Assembly: GCA_017383785.1 (NCBI GenBank)
Contig: JAFNVD010000118.1
Coordinates: 1 to 7,652 of the forward strand
Origin: Peptococcaceae bacterium
Lineage (GTDB): Bacteria > Bacillota > Peptococcia > Peptococcales > Peptococcaceae
Length of the DNA: 7,652 nt
Reading direction: 5' to 3'
Part shown: piece after piece, positions 1-5,686 of the stretch
Numbering within the stretch: the stretch's first letter is position 1
Layout: the number at the start of each line of letters is the position of its first letter
Notes under the pieces: model-generated
Told to the model about the DNA's origin: nothing
Database searches by the model: none
Seen by the model: only the letters and a program-made list of their open reading frames with translations
Translations under genes and position numbers: made by a program

Positions 1-960
1 AATCATTTTACCGGTAAATTTACCAAACACCTGATGTTGGTCACTAATAATCACTTTTAAATCTGTACAGGACGCGCGGTCCATAATAGGTTCAAAATCC
101 ATCTCAAAACGTCCATCAGAAGAAGTAAAAGTCCATGGCTTCATAAAGTCATCTTTACCATCCGATGTCTGTGGGATGTTGAATGTGATTTTATCAAATT
201 TGTGAGCAATCCCATCAACAAAAATCATATTTTCACTGGCGGCAGAAGTATCACCGAAGCCATATCCAATATTAAAACCTACCACATGACCATCTACCAT
301 GCCATGCCCTGCACCCCAATACCAGATATTATCACGAGTCCATACACCGCGTCCCCAGTCTAACAGACCAAAACTTTCCGCAGGGTCAAAGACATATTCC
401 TCTGCACCAATTTTCACAGTACCTTTGGCACGCATACCCACAATCTTCTGATTGTAATAAAATGCTTTCTTATCTTCTGCAAATGGTGTCGCAATCACCA
501 TACTATCCTGCGGTTCATCATAGAGCAAAATATCTGCTTCAAATGGTTTCCCGTCTTTAAATTTATCCAGATAACAAGTCAAACGACGTTTACCCTGGCC
601 TACTGTAAATGTAAACTCAGATTTTCCAATTTTCAATCTGCTTACACCACTTTCGCTGGTGGATGGCAAATTGGTTTTACCCATCGGCATAACACCAATC
701 GGGCTAACTGTCAATTCGCTAGGTGTAGTAAAGTCCAAAATAGATGCACTGAGCATACTCATATAAGAGTTGTCATCCAAAGTAAGTGCAATACCAAAAC
801 GATCGTTATAAATCAGGTAATAATCCCACTCTTTAATGCGGAAACCGGAAGCCTTAATATCACTTCTGCGATATTCTTTTATCAAACTGGTTGCGTACCC
901 GGCCTCAGTCAGCTGCCCCTGCGCATCTAAGAGAGGCCCCTTTGTTAATACATGTTCCAT
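1..960 (-). CDS. DUF2804 family protein (C-terminus cut by window edge)
   Basis: The minus-strand frame is open from an ATG at 960 to the window edge, giving 320 residues without a stop. I recognise DUF2804 from the block LLDWGRGVW (residues 199-207) followed by WYWGAG (213-218) and a glycine-rich stretch ending GYGFGD (232-237). The N-terminus (GPLLDAQGQLTEAGYA) also fits the family. Members usually run about 330-350 residues, so only a short C-terminal tail should be missing. No signal peptide or membrane segment is seen, so it is probably cytoplasmic. The alternating hydrophobic pattern and many short aromatic/glycine strands suggest an all-beta fold; that is inference. The biochemical function of the family is not known to me, and I do not assign one. 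The start is supported by GGGCGGGA (967-974) six bases upstream and by a promoter-like pair further up. It is divergent from a uracil-DNA glycosylase gene. Confidence 0.85.
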   Translation of the reverse strand, partial: MEHVLTKGPLLDAQGQLTEAGYATSLIKEYRRSDIKASGFRIKEWDYYLIYNDRFGIALTLDDNSYMSMLSASILDFTTPSELTVSPIGVMPMGKTNLPSTSESGVSRLKIGKSEFTFTVGQGKRRLTCYLDKFKDGKPFEADILLYDEPQDSMVIATPFAEDKKAFYYNQKIVGMRAKGTVKIGAEEYVFDPAESFGLLDWGRGVWTRDNIWYWGAGHGMVDGHVVGFNIGYGFGDTSAASENMIFVDGIAHKFDKITFNIPQTSDGKDDFMKPWTFTSSDGRFEMDFEPIMDRASCTDLKVIISDQHQVFGKFTGKMI

Positions 961-998
961 AATACATCCCGCCCATCACAATATAATCCTATAATATT

Positions 999-1028
999 AT
1001 GTTATCATATTAGAACCCATATTGACAA
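999..1028 (-). promoter_or_regulatory. Candidate promoter for the DUF2804 gene
   Basis: On the minus strand TTGTCA (1023-1028) lies 18 bases from TAACAT (999-1004). The -10 box is preceded by TGA, giving an extended -10 element. The predicted start near 992 leaves a leader of about 30 bases before the ATG at 960. The -35 is 5 of 6 and the -10 is 4 of 6 against the SigA consensus, so this is a reasonable but unproven promoter. Confidence 0.5.
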
Positions 1029-1037
1029 GACTCTTGT
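1025..1037. promoter_or_regulatory. 13-bp inverted repeat overlapping both divergent -35 boxes
   Basis: ACAAGA, one C, then TCTTGT form a perfect 6-1-6 inverted repeat. It overlaps the -35 of the leftward DUF2804 promoter (1023-1028) and of the rightward glycosylase promoter (1034-1039). A dimeric regulator here could block both promoters. Four of the six base pairs per arm follow simply from two TTGT-type -35 boxes facing each other, so only the GA/TC extension and the short spacing are extra evidence. Confidence 0.35.
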
Positions 1038-1062
1038 ATTTGATGTAATCCTCTTCTATAAT
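1034..1062 (+). promoter_or_regulatory. Candidate SigA promoter for the uracil-DNA glycosylase gene
   Basis: TTGTAT (1034-1039) is separated by 17 bases from a perfect TATAAT (1057-1062). Transcription would start near 1069 and give a leader of about 39 bases before the ATG at 1108. This supports the downstream start over the longer frame that opens at 952. A TTGACA at 1022-1027 is better as a -35 box but has no -10 at a usable distance. Confidence 0.6.
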
Positions 1063-1107
1063 AAATCTATAAATGATTCTATCTTCAAACAAAAAGGGGC
1101 GAGGCAA

Positions 1108-1680
1108 ATGTATACCTGGGATGAACTGGAACGCAGTATTGTCAATTGCGGGCGTTGTATGCTATGTAAAAAGCGAATACAAGCAGTACCCGGCAAAGGA
1201 AATCATTCTTCACAAATTATGCTAGTAGCAGAAGCCCCCGGCAAACAAGAAGATTTGCAAGGCATTCCCTTTGTAGGGCCTGCTGGCAAGGTACTAGATA
1301 TTCTCCTTACATCAGCCGGGCTCAACCGCAAGGACGTATATATCACCAACATTGTTAAGTGCCATCCGCCTGGCAATCGTGATCCGCTTCCTGAAGAACA
1401 AGAAACTTGTATGCAATATCTACGTGCAGAAACCACACTTTTGCACCCACCGATAATTGTATGCTTAGGTCGCATAGCAGCACAAAAGCTTATCTCCCCT
1501 AATTTTAAGATTAGCCGTGAACATGGTATGTGGACACACCGAAAAGGCTATTGGATGACGGCTGTATATCATCCATCTGCGATATTACGTGACCCTGCAA
1601 AACTAGAAGAAGCCAAGCAAGATTTTCAAAGCATTATATCTAAAGTACGAGAAATTGAGGAAAGTAAATACCCTTTGTAA
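1108..1680 (+). CDS. Family 4 (iron-sulfur) uracil-DNA glycosylase
   Basis: The product is a 190-residue enzyme that removes uracil from DNA arising by cytosine deamination or dUTP misincorporation, starting base-excision repair. Visible family-4 features are an N-terminal CxxC (C14, C17), C85 and C101 as the expected four ligands of a [4Fe-4S] cluster, the motif AEAPGKQED (41-49) with the conserved Glu42, PFVGPAG (54-60), NIVKCHPPGNRDP (81-93) and HPS (155-157). Length matches the usual 190-210. The same frame opens at 952, but that extension overlaps the DUF2804 start, crosses the promoter and has no family similarity. ATG 1108 follows AAGGGG (1094-1099) at 8 bases. Small oddities are an extra Cys20 (CxxCxxC) and Ala instead of Gly at the start of motif 1. 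Likely transcribed alone, ending at the hairpin at 1703-1765. Confidence 0.93.
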   Translation: MYTWDELERSIVNCGRCMLCKKRIQAVPGKGNHSSQIMLVAEAPGKQEDLQGIPFVGPAGKVLDILLTSAGLNRKDVYITNIVKCHPPGNRDPLPEEQETCMQYLRAETTLLHPPIIVCLGRIAAQKLISPNFKISREHGMWTHRKGYWMTAVYHPSAILRDPAKLEEAKQDFQSIISKVREIEESKYPL

Positions 1681-1702
1681 TACTGAATTTAATTATAATT
1701 AT

Positions 1703-1765
1703 AAAACACCTGATATATTTATCCGCTAAACATTAACTGAGCAGATAAATGATATCAGGTGTTTT
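1703..1765. terminator. Bidirectional hairpin terminator between convergent genes
   Basis: A very long hairpin: 14 paired bases (1703-1716 with 1752-1765), a single bulged G at 1751, then seven more pairs (1717-1723 with 1744-1750) and a 20-base loop. The outer ends are AAAA on one side and TTTT on the other, so both transcripts end in a short U run. It sits 22 bases after the glycosylase stop and 90 bases past the TPR gene stop, and no other hairpin is seen between the two genes. The long loop is unusual for a plain terminator. Confidence 0.75.
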
Positions 1766-1855
1766 GTTATTGCATACTATTTCTCGGGACGCTGGAGACA
1801 TCTTCCCCTACACATTACATCAAATTTTCATTCTTTACAAACCTCAGAATACTTT

Positions 1856-2527
1856 TTACCCTCTTTTCTTGTTCAGAAACTCTAACCGCTGTAATGCATC
1901 TTTGTCATCCGGTGCATATTCTAACGCTTTACGCAAATCTGCCTCTGCTTCGTCATAACGCCCCAGTACTGTATATAAACTGCCTCTGCCTTTATAGGCA
2001 TAGGTATAGTATGGGTCCAATGCTAAAGAAGCATTGAAGCTCTCTAAACTCAGTTCCCATTCTTCCATTTTAAAATAAAGGTTACCCTTATCTTTGTGAA
2101 TGATAGCCGCAGAATAAGGAGACAACTCTAATACACGGTCAAACCCTGCCAAAGCAGACTCAAACTCTTCCATATCCATCTCAATCAGCGCTTTGTCCCA
2201 AATCGCCAATGCATAATTTGGATTGATAGCAAGCGCCGCATTGTAATCTTCCAGCGCAACTTCGATATCCCCCATGTTCAGATACAATAGCGCACGGTTG
2301 TAGTAATAGCCTTCGTCGTTCTGCTCCAATGCGATGGCTTTGTCATAATCTTCTAACGCTTTGCCATAGTCTTTCAAACTATGATTATAAATATTGGCAC
2401 GGTAAAAATATGCCTGTGATTGATTTTCATCTAACTCTATGGCTTTTTGAAACCACTCCAACGCTTCGTCGAAACGTTCATAGTTTTTTGCCATGGTACC
2501 ATTTTTTAATGCTTCTTGATAATTCAT
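1856..2527 (-). CDS. TPR-repeat protein
   Basis: The product is a 223-residue protein made almost entirely of tetratricopeptide repeats, which form helical hairpins that bind partner proteins or peptides. Repeats of about 34 residues can be read at roughly 4-37 (degenerate start), 38-71, 72-105, 106-139, 140-174 and 175-208, each with the usual pattern (A-x-Y near the start, then ALxxYxxAL, then P). No signal peptide, membrane segment or extra catalytic domain is seen, so it is probably a cytoplasmic scaffold; the partner is unknown. ATG 2527 follows GGGAGGG (2537-2543) at 9 bases. It lies 73 bases downstream of sdaAA on the same strand with no terminator between, so read-through from the serine dehydratase operon is likely, and a weak promoter of its own is possible. 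Position after sdaAA does not prove a role in serine metabolism. Confidence 0.85.
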   Translation of the reverse strand: MNYQEALKNGTMAKNYERFDEALEWFQKAIELDENQSQAYFYRANIYNHSLKDYGKALEDYDKAIALEQNDEGYYYNRALLYLNMGDIEVALEDYNAALAINPNYALAIWDKALIEMDMEEFESALAGFDRVLELSPYSAAIIHKDKGNLYFKMEEWELSLESFNASLALDPYYTYAYKGRGSLYTVLGRYDEAEADLRKALEYAPDDKDALQRLEFLNKKRG

Positions 2528-2569
2528 AACACAAATCCCTCCCGAATTCTGCTAGAGTTGTTGTTATAG

Positions 2570-2598
2570 TTTATACACGAAAAGCTTTATTTGCTAAA
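2570..2598 (-). promoter_or_regulatory. Weak candidate promoter for the TPR gene
   Basis: On the minus strand TTTAGC (2593-2598) and TATAAA (2570-2575) are separated by 17 bases, in the gap between sdaAA and the TPR gene. The -10 is good but the -35 matches at only three positions, and the gap is AT-rich, so this may be chance. Confidence 0.3.
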
Positions 2599-2600
2599 CA

Positions 2601-3476
2601 TTATTCACCAAAAATCTTTTTATTTAAGGCTAACCCAGTCGGAGTCACAGCTAACCCACCACGTGCAGTTTCACGCAAACTTTCCGGCAAGCTCCGCCCT
2701 ACCGCACCCATTGCAGTAATTACTTCGTCCACTGGGATTACGCTTTTTACACCAGACAGCGCCATATCAGCCATTACCATTGCCAACGATGCGCCCAAAG
2801 CATTGCGTTTAGCACATGGCACTTCCACCAGCCCTGCTACCGGGTCACATGCTAAGCCCATTACATTTTTGATAACCATAGCACAAGCTTCACCTGCCTG
2901 CTCTGGCGTACCACCGCGCAGCTCTACTGCTGCTGCTGCTGCCATAGCCGATGCAGCACCACACTCTGCCTGACATCCGCCTACCGCACCGGATACCGAT
3001 GCTCTATGCGCAATAACCATCCCTACTCCGGCACAGGTCATCAACGCTTCTGCAATCTGTTCATCACTCAAGTTGTCCAGTTCCTGTATTTTTTTCAGGA
3101 CACCGGGTACGATACCGCAAGACCCTGCTGTTGGGCAAGCCACAATACGACCCATAGTTGCATTCACCTCAGCCACTGCCAGAGAATAGCTTACAGCCTC
3201 CATAATGTTTCTTCCGGATAACAAATTAGGTTGTACTGCACAATAGTCATGCAATGTTTTTGCCTCTCCGCCAATAAGCCCTCCTTTGGAGCGTTTTGGT
3301 TCTTCCAAGCCTGTACGTACAGACTCTTTCATAACATGCCAATTGTGTTTCATTTTTTCTACGACTTCTTTTTCGGATATTTGCTTTGTTTTTGCTTCAT
3401 ATTGAATCATAGCATGACCAATAGTACATTTATTTTCATGGGCCATCTGAATCAATGTTTCTATAGAACCGATCAT
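2601..3476 (-). CDS. sdaAA: L-serine dehydratase, iron-sulfur type, alpha subunit
   Basis: The product, 291 residues, is the catalytic alpha chain of the enzyme that deaminates L-serine to pyruvate and ammonia with an oxygen-sensitive [4Fe-4S] cluster. The three cysteines expected to bind the cluster are visible as C168 (GGCQAE), C210 (ACDPVAG) and C221 (VPCAKRN). Their spacings of 42 and 11 match those of the single-chain Legionella enzyme as I recall it. Also present is the conserved block CPTAGSCGIVPGVL (114-127). The frame can be extended to a TTG at 3497, but AGGAGAGG (3485-3492) lies 8 bases before ATG 3476 and would fall inside that extension, so the ATG is the start; the length then fits the family. 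It is 28 bases downstream of sdaAB and surely co-transcribed. With the beta chain it gives an energy or carbon route from serine. Confidence 0.95.
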   Translation of the reverse strand: MIGSIETLIQMAHENKCTIGHAMIQYEAKTKQISEKEVVEKMKHNWHVMKESVRTGLEEPKRSKGGLIGGEAKTLHDYCAVQPNLLSGRNIMEAVSYSLAVAEVNATMGRIVACPTAGSCGIVPGVLKKIQELDNLSDEQIAEALMTCAGVGMVIAHRASVSGAVGGCQAECGAASAMAAAAAVELRGGTPEQAGEACAMVIKNVMGLACDPVAGLVEVPCAKRNALGASLAMVMADMALSGVKSVIPVDEVITAMGAVGRSLPESLRETARGGLAVTPTGLALNKKIFGE

Positions 3477-3484
3477 ATGTGATA

Positions 3485-3492
3485 CCTCTCCT
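3485..3492 (-). promoter_or_regulatory. Ribosome binding site fixing the sdaAA start
   Basis: AGGAGAGG on the minus strand, 8 bases before ATG 3476. It rules out the in-frame TTG at 3497, which would have no binding site at a proper distance. Confidence 0.8.
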
Positions 3493-3504
3493 GTCAAATA
3501 AAAG

Positions 3505-4176
3505 TTAGAATGGTTTTACGAATTTAACATCTAATACCGGCTGCATATCACGAATTTCCTGAAGTGCAGTTTCTGATACACACTGGTCTGTCTCAATAAT
3601 CATATATGCTACTGTGTTTTTTTCCTGACGGAACACTTTCATCGCCGCAATATTGATACTATAATCCAACAATACACCGGTAATCATATGAATCACCCCA
3701 GGCTGATCCATATGGGTATCAATAATAGTCGGATGTGCACCGGAAATTTCTACCGGGAAGCCATCCAATTCGGTTATCAATACTTTACCACCGCCAATAG
3801 AACATCCTACCACTTCTTTCACACTGCCATCAGATAATTTCATAATAAATTTAGCTGTGTTGGCATGATATCCTTCGCCTAAATCAGTCGCTACAAACGC
3901 ATAACGCAAATTTGCTTCTTCGGCATGACGGAAAGAATCACGAATACGAACGTCATCGGTTTCCATGCCCAACAAGCCCCCCAACAACGCCAAATCCGTA
4001 CCATGACCTTTATATGTTTTGGCAAAAGAGCCGTGCAACAAGATCTCTACTTCTTGTGGCAGTTCTTTGGCAATGGCGCGAGCAAATCGGCCCAAACGCA
4101 CCGCTCCTGCAGTATGAGAACTGGACGGCCCAACCATTACCGGCCCAATAATATCAAAACAGCTGTACTCGCTCAT
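3505..4176 (-). CDS. sdaAB: L-serine dehydratase, iron-sulfur type, beta subunit
   Basis: The product, 223 residues, is the partner chain of SdaAA. The family signature GPVMVGPSSSHTAGAVRLG lies at residues 11-29, followed by GSFAKTYKGHGTD (49-61) and SIGGGKV (126-132). The C-terminal part from about residue 148 (GVLLDYSINIAAMKVFR...) is an ACT domain, the small ligand-binding fold often used for amino-acid sensing; in this family it is thought to bind serine or to aid assembly. The reading frame reaches back to a TTG at 4206, but AGGAGG (4185-4190) is 8 bases before ATG 4176, so the start is the ATG. Beta before alpha is the arrangement found in Bacillus and relatives. A good promoter lies just upstream, so sdaAB-sdaAA form their own unit. 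Confidence 0.95.
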   Translation of the reverse strand: MSEYSCFDIIGPVMVGPSSSHTAGAVRLGRFARAIAKELPQEVEILLHGSFAKTYKGHGTDLALLGGLLGMETDDVRIRDSFRHAEEANLRYAFVATDLGEGYHANTAKFIMKLSDGSVKEVVGCSIGGGKVLITELDGFPVEISGAHPTIIDTHMDQPGVIHMITGVLLDYSINIAAMKVFRQEKNTVAYMIIETDQCVSETALQEIRDMQPVLDVKFVKPF

Positions 4177-4184
4177 AGAATATG

Positions 4185-4190
4185 CCTCCT
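4185..4190 (-). promoter_or_regulatory. Ribosome binding site fixing the sdaAB start
   Basis: A perfect AGGAGG on the minus strand, 8 bases before ATG 4176. The longer TTG-initiated frame would place it inside the coding sequence. Confidence 0.85.
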
Positions 4191-4220
4191 GTCTATTCGC
4201 ACTCAAATTTTTATACTATT

Positions 4221-4249
4221 ATTTTACTATGATTGCATTAGACAGGCAA
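4221..4249 (-). promoter_or_regulatory. SigA-type promoter for sdaAB-sdaAA
   Basis: TTGCCT (4244-4249), a 17-base spacer, then TAAAAT (4221-4226) on the minus strand. The -10 is one base from consensus. It lies immediately after the hairpin that ends the SpoIID-like gene and gives a leader of roughly 40 bases. Confidence 0.65.
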
Positions 4250-4250
4250 C

Positions 4251-4283
4251 AAAAATCATTGTTACTCTGTTTCAATGATTTTT
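4251..4283 (-). terminator. Hairpin at the end of the SpoIID-like gene
   Basis: AAAAATCATTG (4251-4261) and CAATGATTTTT (4273-4283) pair perfectly over 11 bases with an 11-base loop. The stop codon TAA (4262-4264) of the SpoIID-like gene is in the loop. Read on the minus strand the 3' arm ends in UUUUUG-UU, so it can act as an intrinsic terminator, though the stem has only three G-C pairs. The -35 box of sdaAB starts one base after it. Confidence 0.55.
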
Positions 4284-5221
4284 ATATCACGGAAAAAATA
4301 CTGTATAATTTCTTCAGCACTTTTGCCTTGCTCCGCCAAAACACGAGCGCCCCATTGGCTCATACCTACACCATGACCATACCCTTTGCCTTTTACATAA
4401 AGTATATCGCCACGAACCGCAATCTCCTCTATTAAATTTGATTTCATTTTTTCTCCGCCTAAAGCCAATCGAATCGCCTGTGCACCTACTGCTACATTAT
4501 CAAACTGAAGAGTTTCCGCTCTGCCTGTGGGACCTTGTTCTGTTATTTTCACACTGTTATAGTGTTCTCTGCTTATACCTGTAACGGCTGCAATCGCTTT
4601 TGTCACTTCTGTCATAGCAAACTCTGCTTCCCAATTTGTATTGGGATTTTCCAAATGATTTGTACCCGGATCCTCTACACTTTGAATATATGGCGTTTCT
4701 TCCTTATCATACGCCAAACCTTCTTCGGCTGTTGCTGCTGTTACACCGCCTCCATCGGCAAAAAACCACGCTTTAATTAACTTATCTTTATACACCACGA
4801 CTTCATTTTCTGTATCATCCACAGCATCACGAATGGCATCGTTAATTTTAGCAGCATCATATGCTTGAAACTCATGAATGTCGGTAGAAGCATCGACATT
4901 ACGTTCTGCCAACGCCCCCTGCTCCATCTTTTCCAATGTAAACGTACGTGCTAAAATAGCCTGCGCCTTTAATGCTTCCTGTGGCCATGTATTGTCCATT
5001 TCTCCTGCCACTACACCACATAAATATTCTTCCAATGTCATCTCTGCCACATTATCGGTTTCATGCTGATAAAGCCGAATCACCGTATCATCAGTAGGCC
5101 AGCTCTGTACAGTTTTATTTTCTTCACCACATCCTGACAATAAGCTGATACACGCAGCACAAAGCATAAACAGTACCAGTATAAATTTATCTTGTTTTTT
5201 GTTACATCTAATGATCTTCAT
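4262..5221 (-). CDS. SpoIID/LytB-domain lipoprotein, probable peptidoglycan lytic transglycosylase
   Basis: The product, 319 residues, has a basic N-terminus, a hydrophobic stretch and a lipobox LSGC with Cys31, so it should be a lipid-anchored envelope protein. A SpoIID domain follows: LEEYLCGVVAGEM (63-75) with the Glu (E74) that fits the catalytic acid, WPQEALKAQAILARTF (79-94), FFADGGGVTAATAEE, a YIQSVEDPG block, and near the C-terminus GYGHGVGMSQWGARVLAEQG. SpoIID enzymes cleave glycan strands stripped of stem peptides. The region that in sporulation SpoIID holds metal-binding cysteines (here ASTDIHEFQAYD) has none. RBS AAAGGAGG (5229-5236) is 7 bases before ATG 5221, so the longer frame from 5254 is rejected. 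It lies 57 bases after rqcP, likely co-transcribed, and ends in a hairpin. Because yabP/yabQ are missing here, a role in vegetative wall turnover rather than sporulation seems more likely; that is inference. Confidence 0.88.
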   Translation of the reverse strand: MKIIRCNKKQDKFILVLFMLCAACISLLSGCGEENKTVQSWPTDDTVIRLYQHETDNVAEMTLEEYLCGVVAGEMDNTWPQEALKAQAILARTFTLEKMEQGALAERNVDASTDIHEFQAYDAAKINDAIRDAVDDTENEVVVYKDKLIKAWFFADGGGVTAATAEEGLAYDKEETPYIQSVEDPGTNHLENPNTNWEAEFAMTEVTKAIAAVTGISREHYNSVKITEQGPTGRAETLQFDNVAVGAQAIRLALGGEKMKSNLIEEIAVRGDILYVKGKGYGHGVGMSQWGARVLAEQGKSAEEIIQYFFRDIKIIETE

Positions 5222-5228
5222 AAAAAAA

Positions 5229-5236
5229 CCTCCTTT
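5229..5236 (-). promoter_or_regulatory. Ribosome binding site fixing the SpoIID-like start
   Basis: AAAGGAGG on the minus strand, 7 bases (all T) before ATG 5221. It puts the start directly at the basic N-terminus of the lipoprotein signal peptide. Confidence 0.85.
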
Positions 5237-5278
5237 GCAGAAAGTATTCCACAAAAGAGGATTAATTAATCAAGTAAT

Positions 5279-5536
5279 TTAGTCGATTTCCTGACCTTCT
5301 AATAATCGATACATATTTTTCGCATCTTCGGCACGAACATTTTCTTTTACTTCTAAAATTTCTGCACGCACTTTGCGCTCACCGAAGCCAATCTCTAAAA
5401 TATCACCGATTTTTATTTCTGCGCCAGCTTTTGCAACCTTCCCATTGATTTTCACTTTGCCGCCATCGCATACATCTTTCGCTACAGTTCTACGTTTAAT
5501 AATACGAGATACTTTCAAATATTTATCCAGTCTCAT
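5279..5536 (-). CDS. rqcP: RqcP, S4-domain ribosome-associated quality-control factor
   Basis: The product, 85 residues, is a single S4 RNA-binding domain (MRLDKYLKVSRIIKRRTVAK at the N-terminus, then GGKVKINGKVAKAG and KIGDILEIGFGERK), closely matching Bacillus RqcP (YabO, about 86 residues). RqcP binds stalled 50S subunits carrying peptidyl-tRNA and helps RqcH add alanine tails that mark the nascent chain for degradation. Arg2 and the basic pair Arg15-Arg16 are present. An in-frame GTG at 5545 touches the Shine-Dalgarno AGGAGA (5546-5551), so ATG 5536, 9 bases downstream, is the start. It has its own strong promoter. The neighbours mazG and the flippase gene upstream match the yabM-yabN-yabO order of Bacillota, with hup between. 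The E. coli relative HslR (Hsp15) is longer, so RqcP is the better name. Confidence 0.92.
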   Translation of the reverse strand: MRLDKYLKVSRIIKRRTVAKDVCDGGKVKINGKVAKAGAEIKIGDILEIGFGERKVRAEILEVKENVRAEDAKNMYRLLEGQEID

Positions 5537-5545
5537 GGTTTTCAC

Positions 5546-5551
5546 TCTCCT
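5546..5551 (-). promoter_or_regulatory. Ribosome binding site fixing the rqcP start
   Basis: AGGAGA on the minus strand is 9 bases from ATG 5536 and directly abuts GTG 5545, which therefore cannot be the start. Confidence 0.75.
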
Positions 5552-5586
5552 CGTTATGTGCTCATTTTATGATCTCTTATTGTATT

Positions 5587-5616
5587 ATTATACCAGTAGT
5601 AACTAAACTTAATCAA
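5587..5616 (-). promoter_or_regulatory. Extended -10 promoter for rqcP
   Basis: TTGATT (5611-5616), an 18-base spacer ending in TGG, then a perfect TATAAT (5587-5592) on the minus strand. The TGn before the -10 makes it an extended -10 promoter. It starts just past the U tract of the hup terminator and gives a leader of about 45 bases. Confidence 0.75.
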
Positions 5617-5648
5617 CAAAAAAATCCGCTGATAGAAATCAGCGGATT
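5617..5648 (-). terminator. Rho-independent terminator of hup
   Basis: AATCCGCTGAT and ATCAGCGGATT (5638-5648 with 5623-5633) form a perfect 11-bp stem with a four-base loop. On the minus strand a run of seven T's follows the GC-rich part. It lies 38 bases past the hup stop codon and is the clearest intrinsic terminator in the window. Confidence 0.92.
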
Positions 5649-5686
5649 GTCTGCTTACTTTTACACTTCAATAAACAGCAAGCGGA

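Noticed and set aside
24..34. AAACACCTGAT, which recurs in the arm of the hairpin at 1704-1714
   Set aside because: The first copy is inside the DUF2804 coding sequence and encodes ordinary residues; an 11-base match is likely chance.
991..1000. ATAATATTAT palindrome, repeated at 5993-6002 in the hup leader
   Set aside because: Ten bases of pure A/T in two AT-rich leaders; the two sites share nothing around them.
952..1107. N-terminal extension of the uracil-DNA glycosylase reading frame
   Set aside because: It overlaps the DUF2804 start, runs through the promoter, has no family similarity and lacks a ribosome site; the start at 1108 gives the normal family length.
1693..1704. TTATAATTATAA, a perfect 12-bp palindrome resembling a PerR/Fur-type half-site pattern
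   Set aside because: It lies after the glycosylase stop codon, not in a promoter, and the stretch is almost pure A/T, so symmetry is expected by chance.
3477..3497. TTG-initiated longer sdaAA (and the same for sdaAB at 4177-4206)
   Set aside because: In both, a strong Shine-Dalgarno lies inside the extension at the right distance from a downstream ATG.
5260..5271. GATTAATTAATC palindrome between rqcP and the SpoIID-like gene
   Set aside because: Short and AT-rich, with no well-spaced promoter beside it; not enough to call an operator.
5554..5565. Three-codon ATG-to-TAA mini-frame in the rqcP leader
   Set aside because: Very weak ribosome site and such short frames are common; no pausing motif or hairpin is linked to it.
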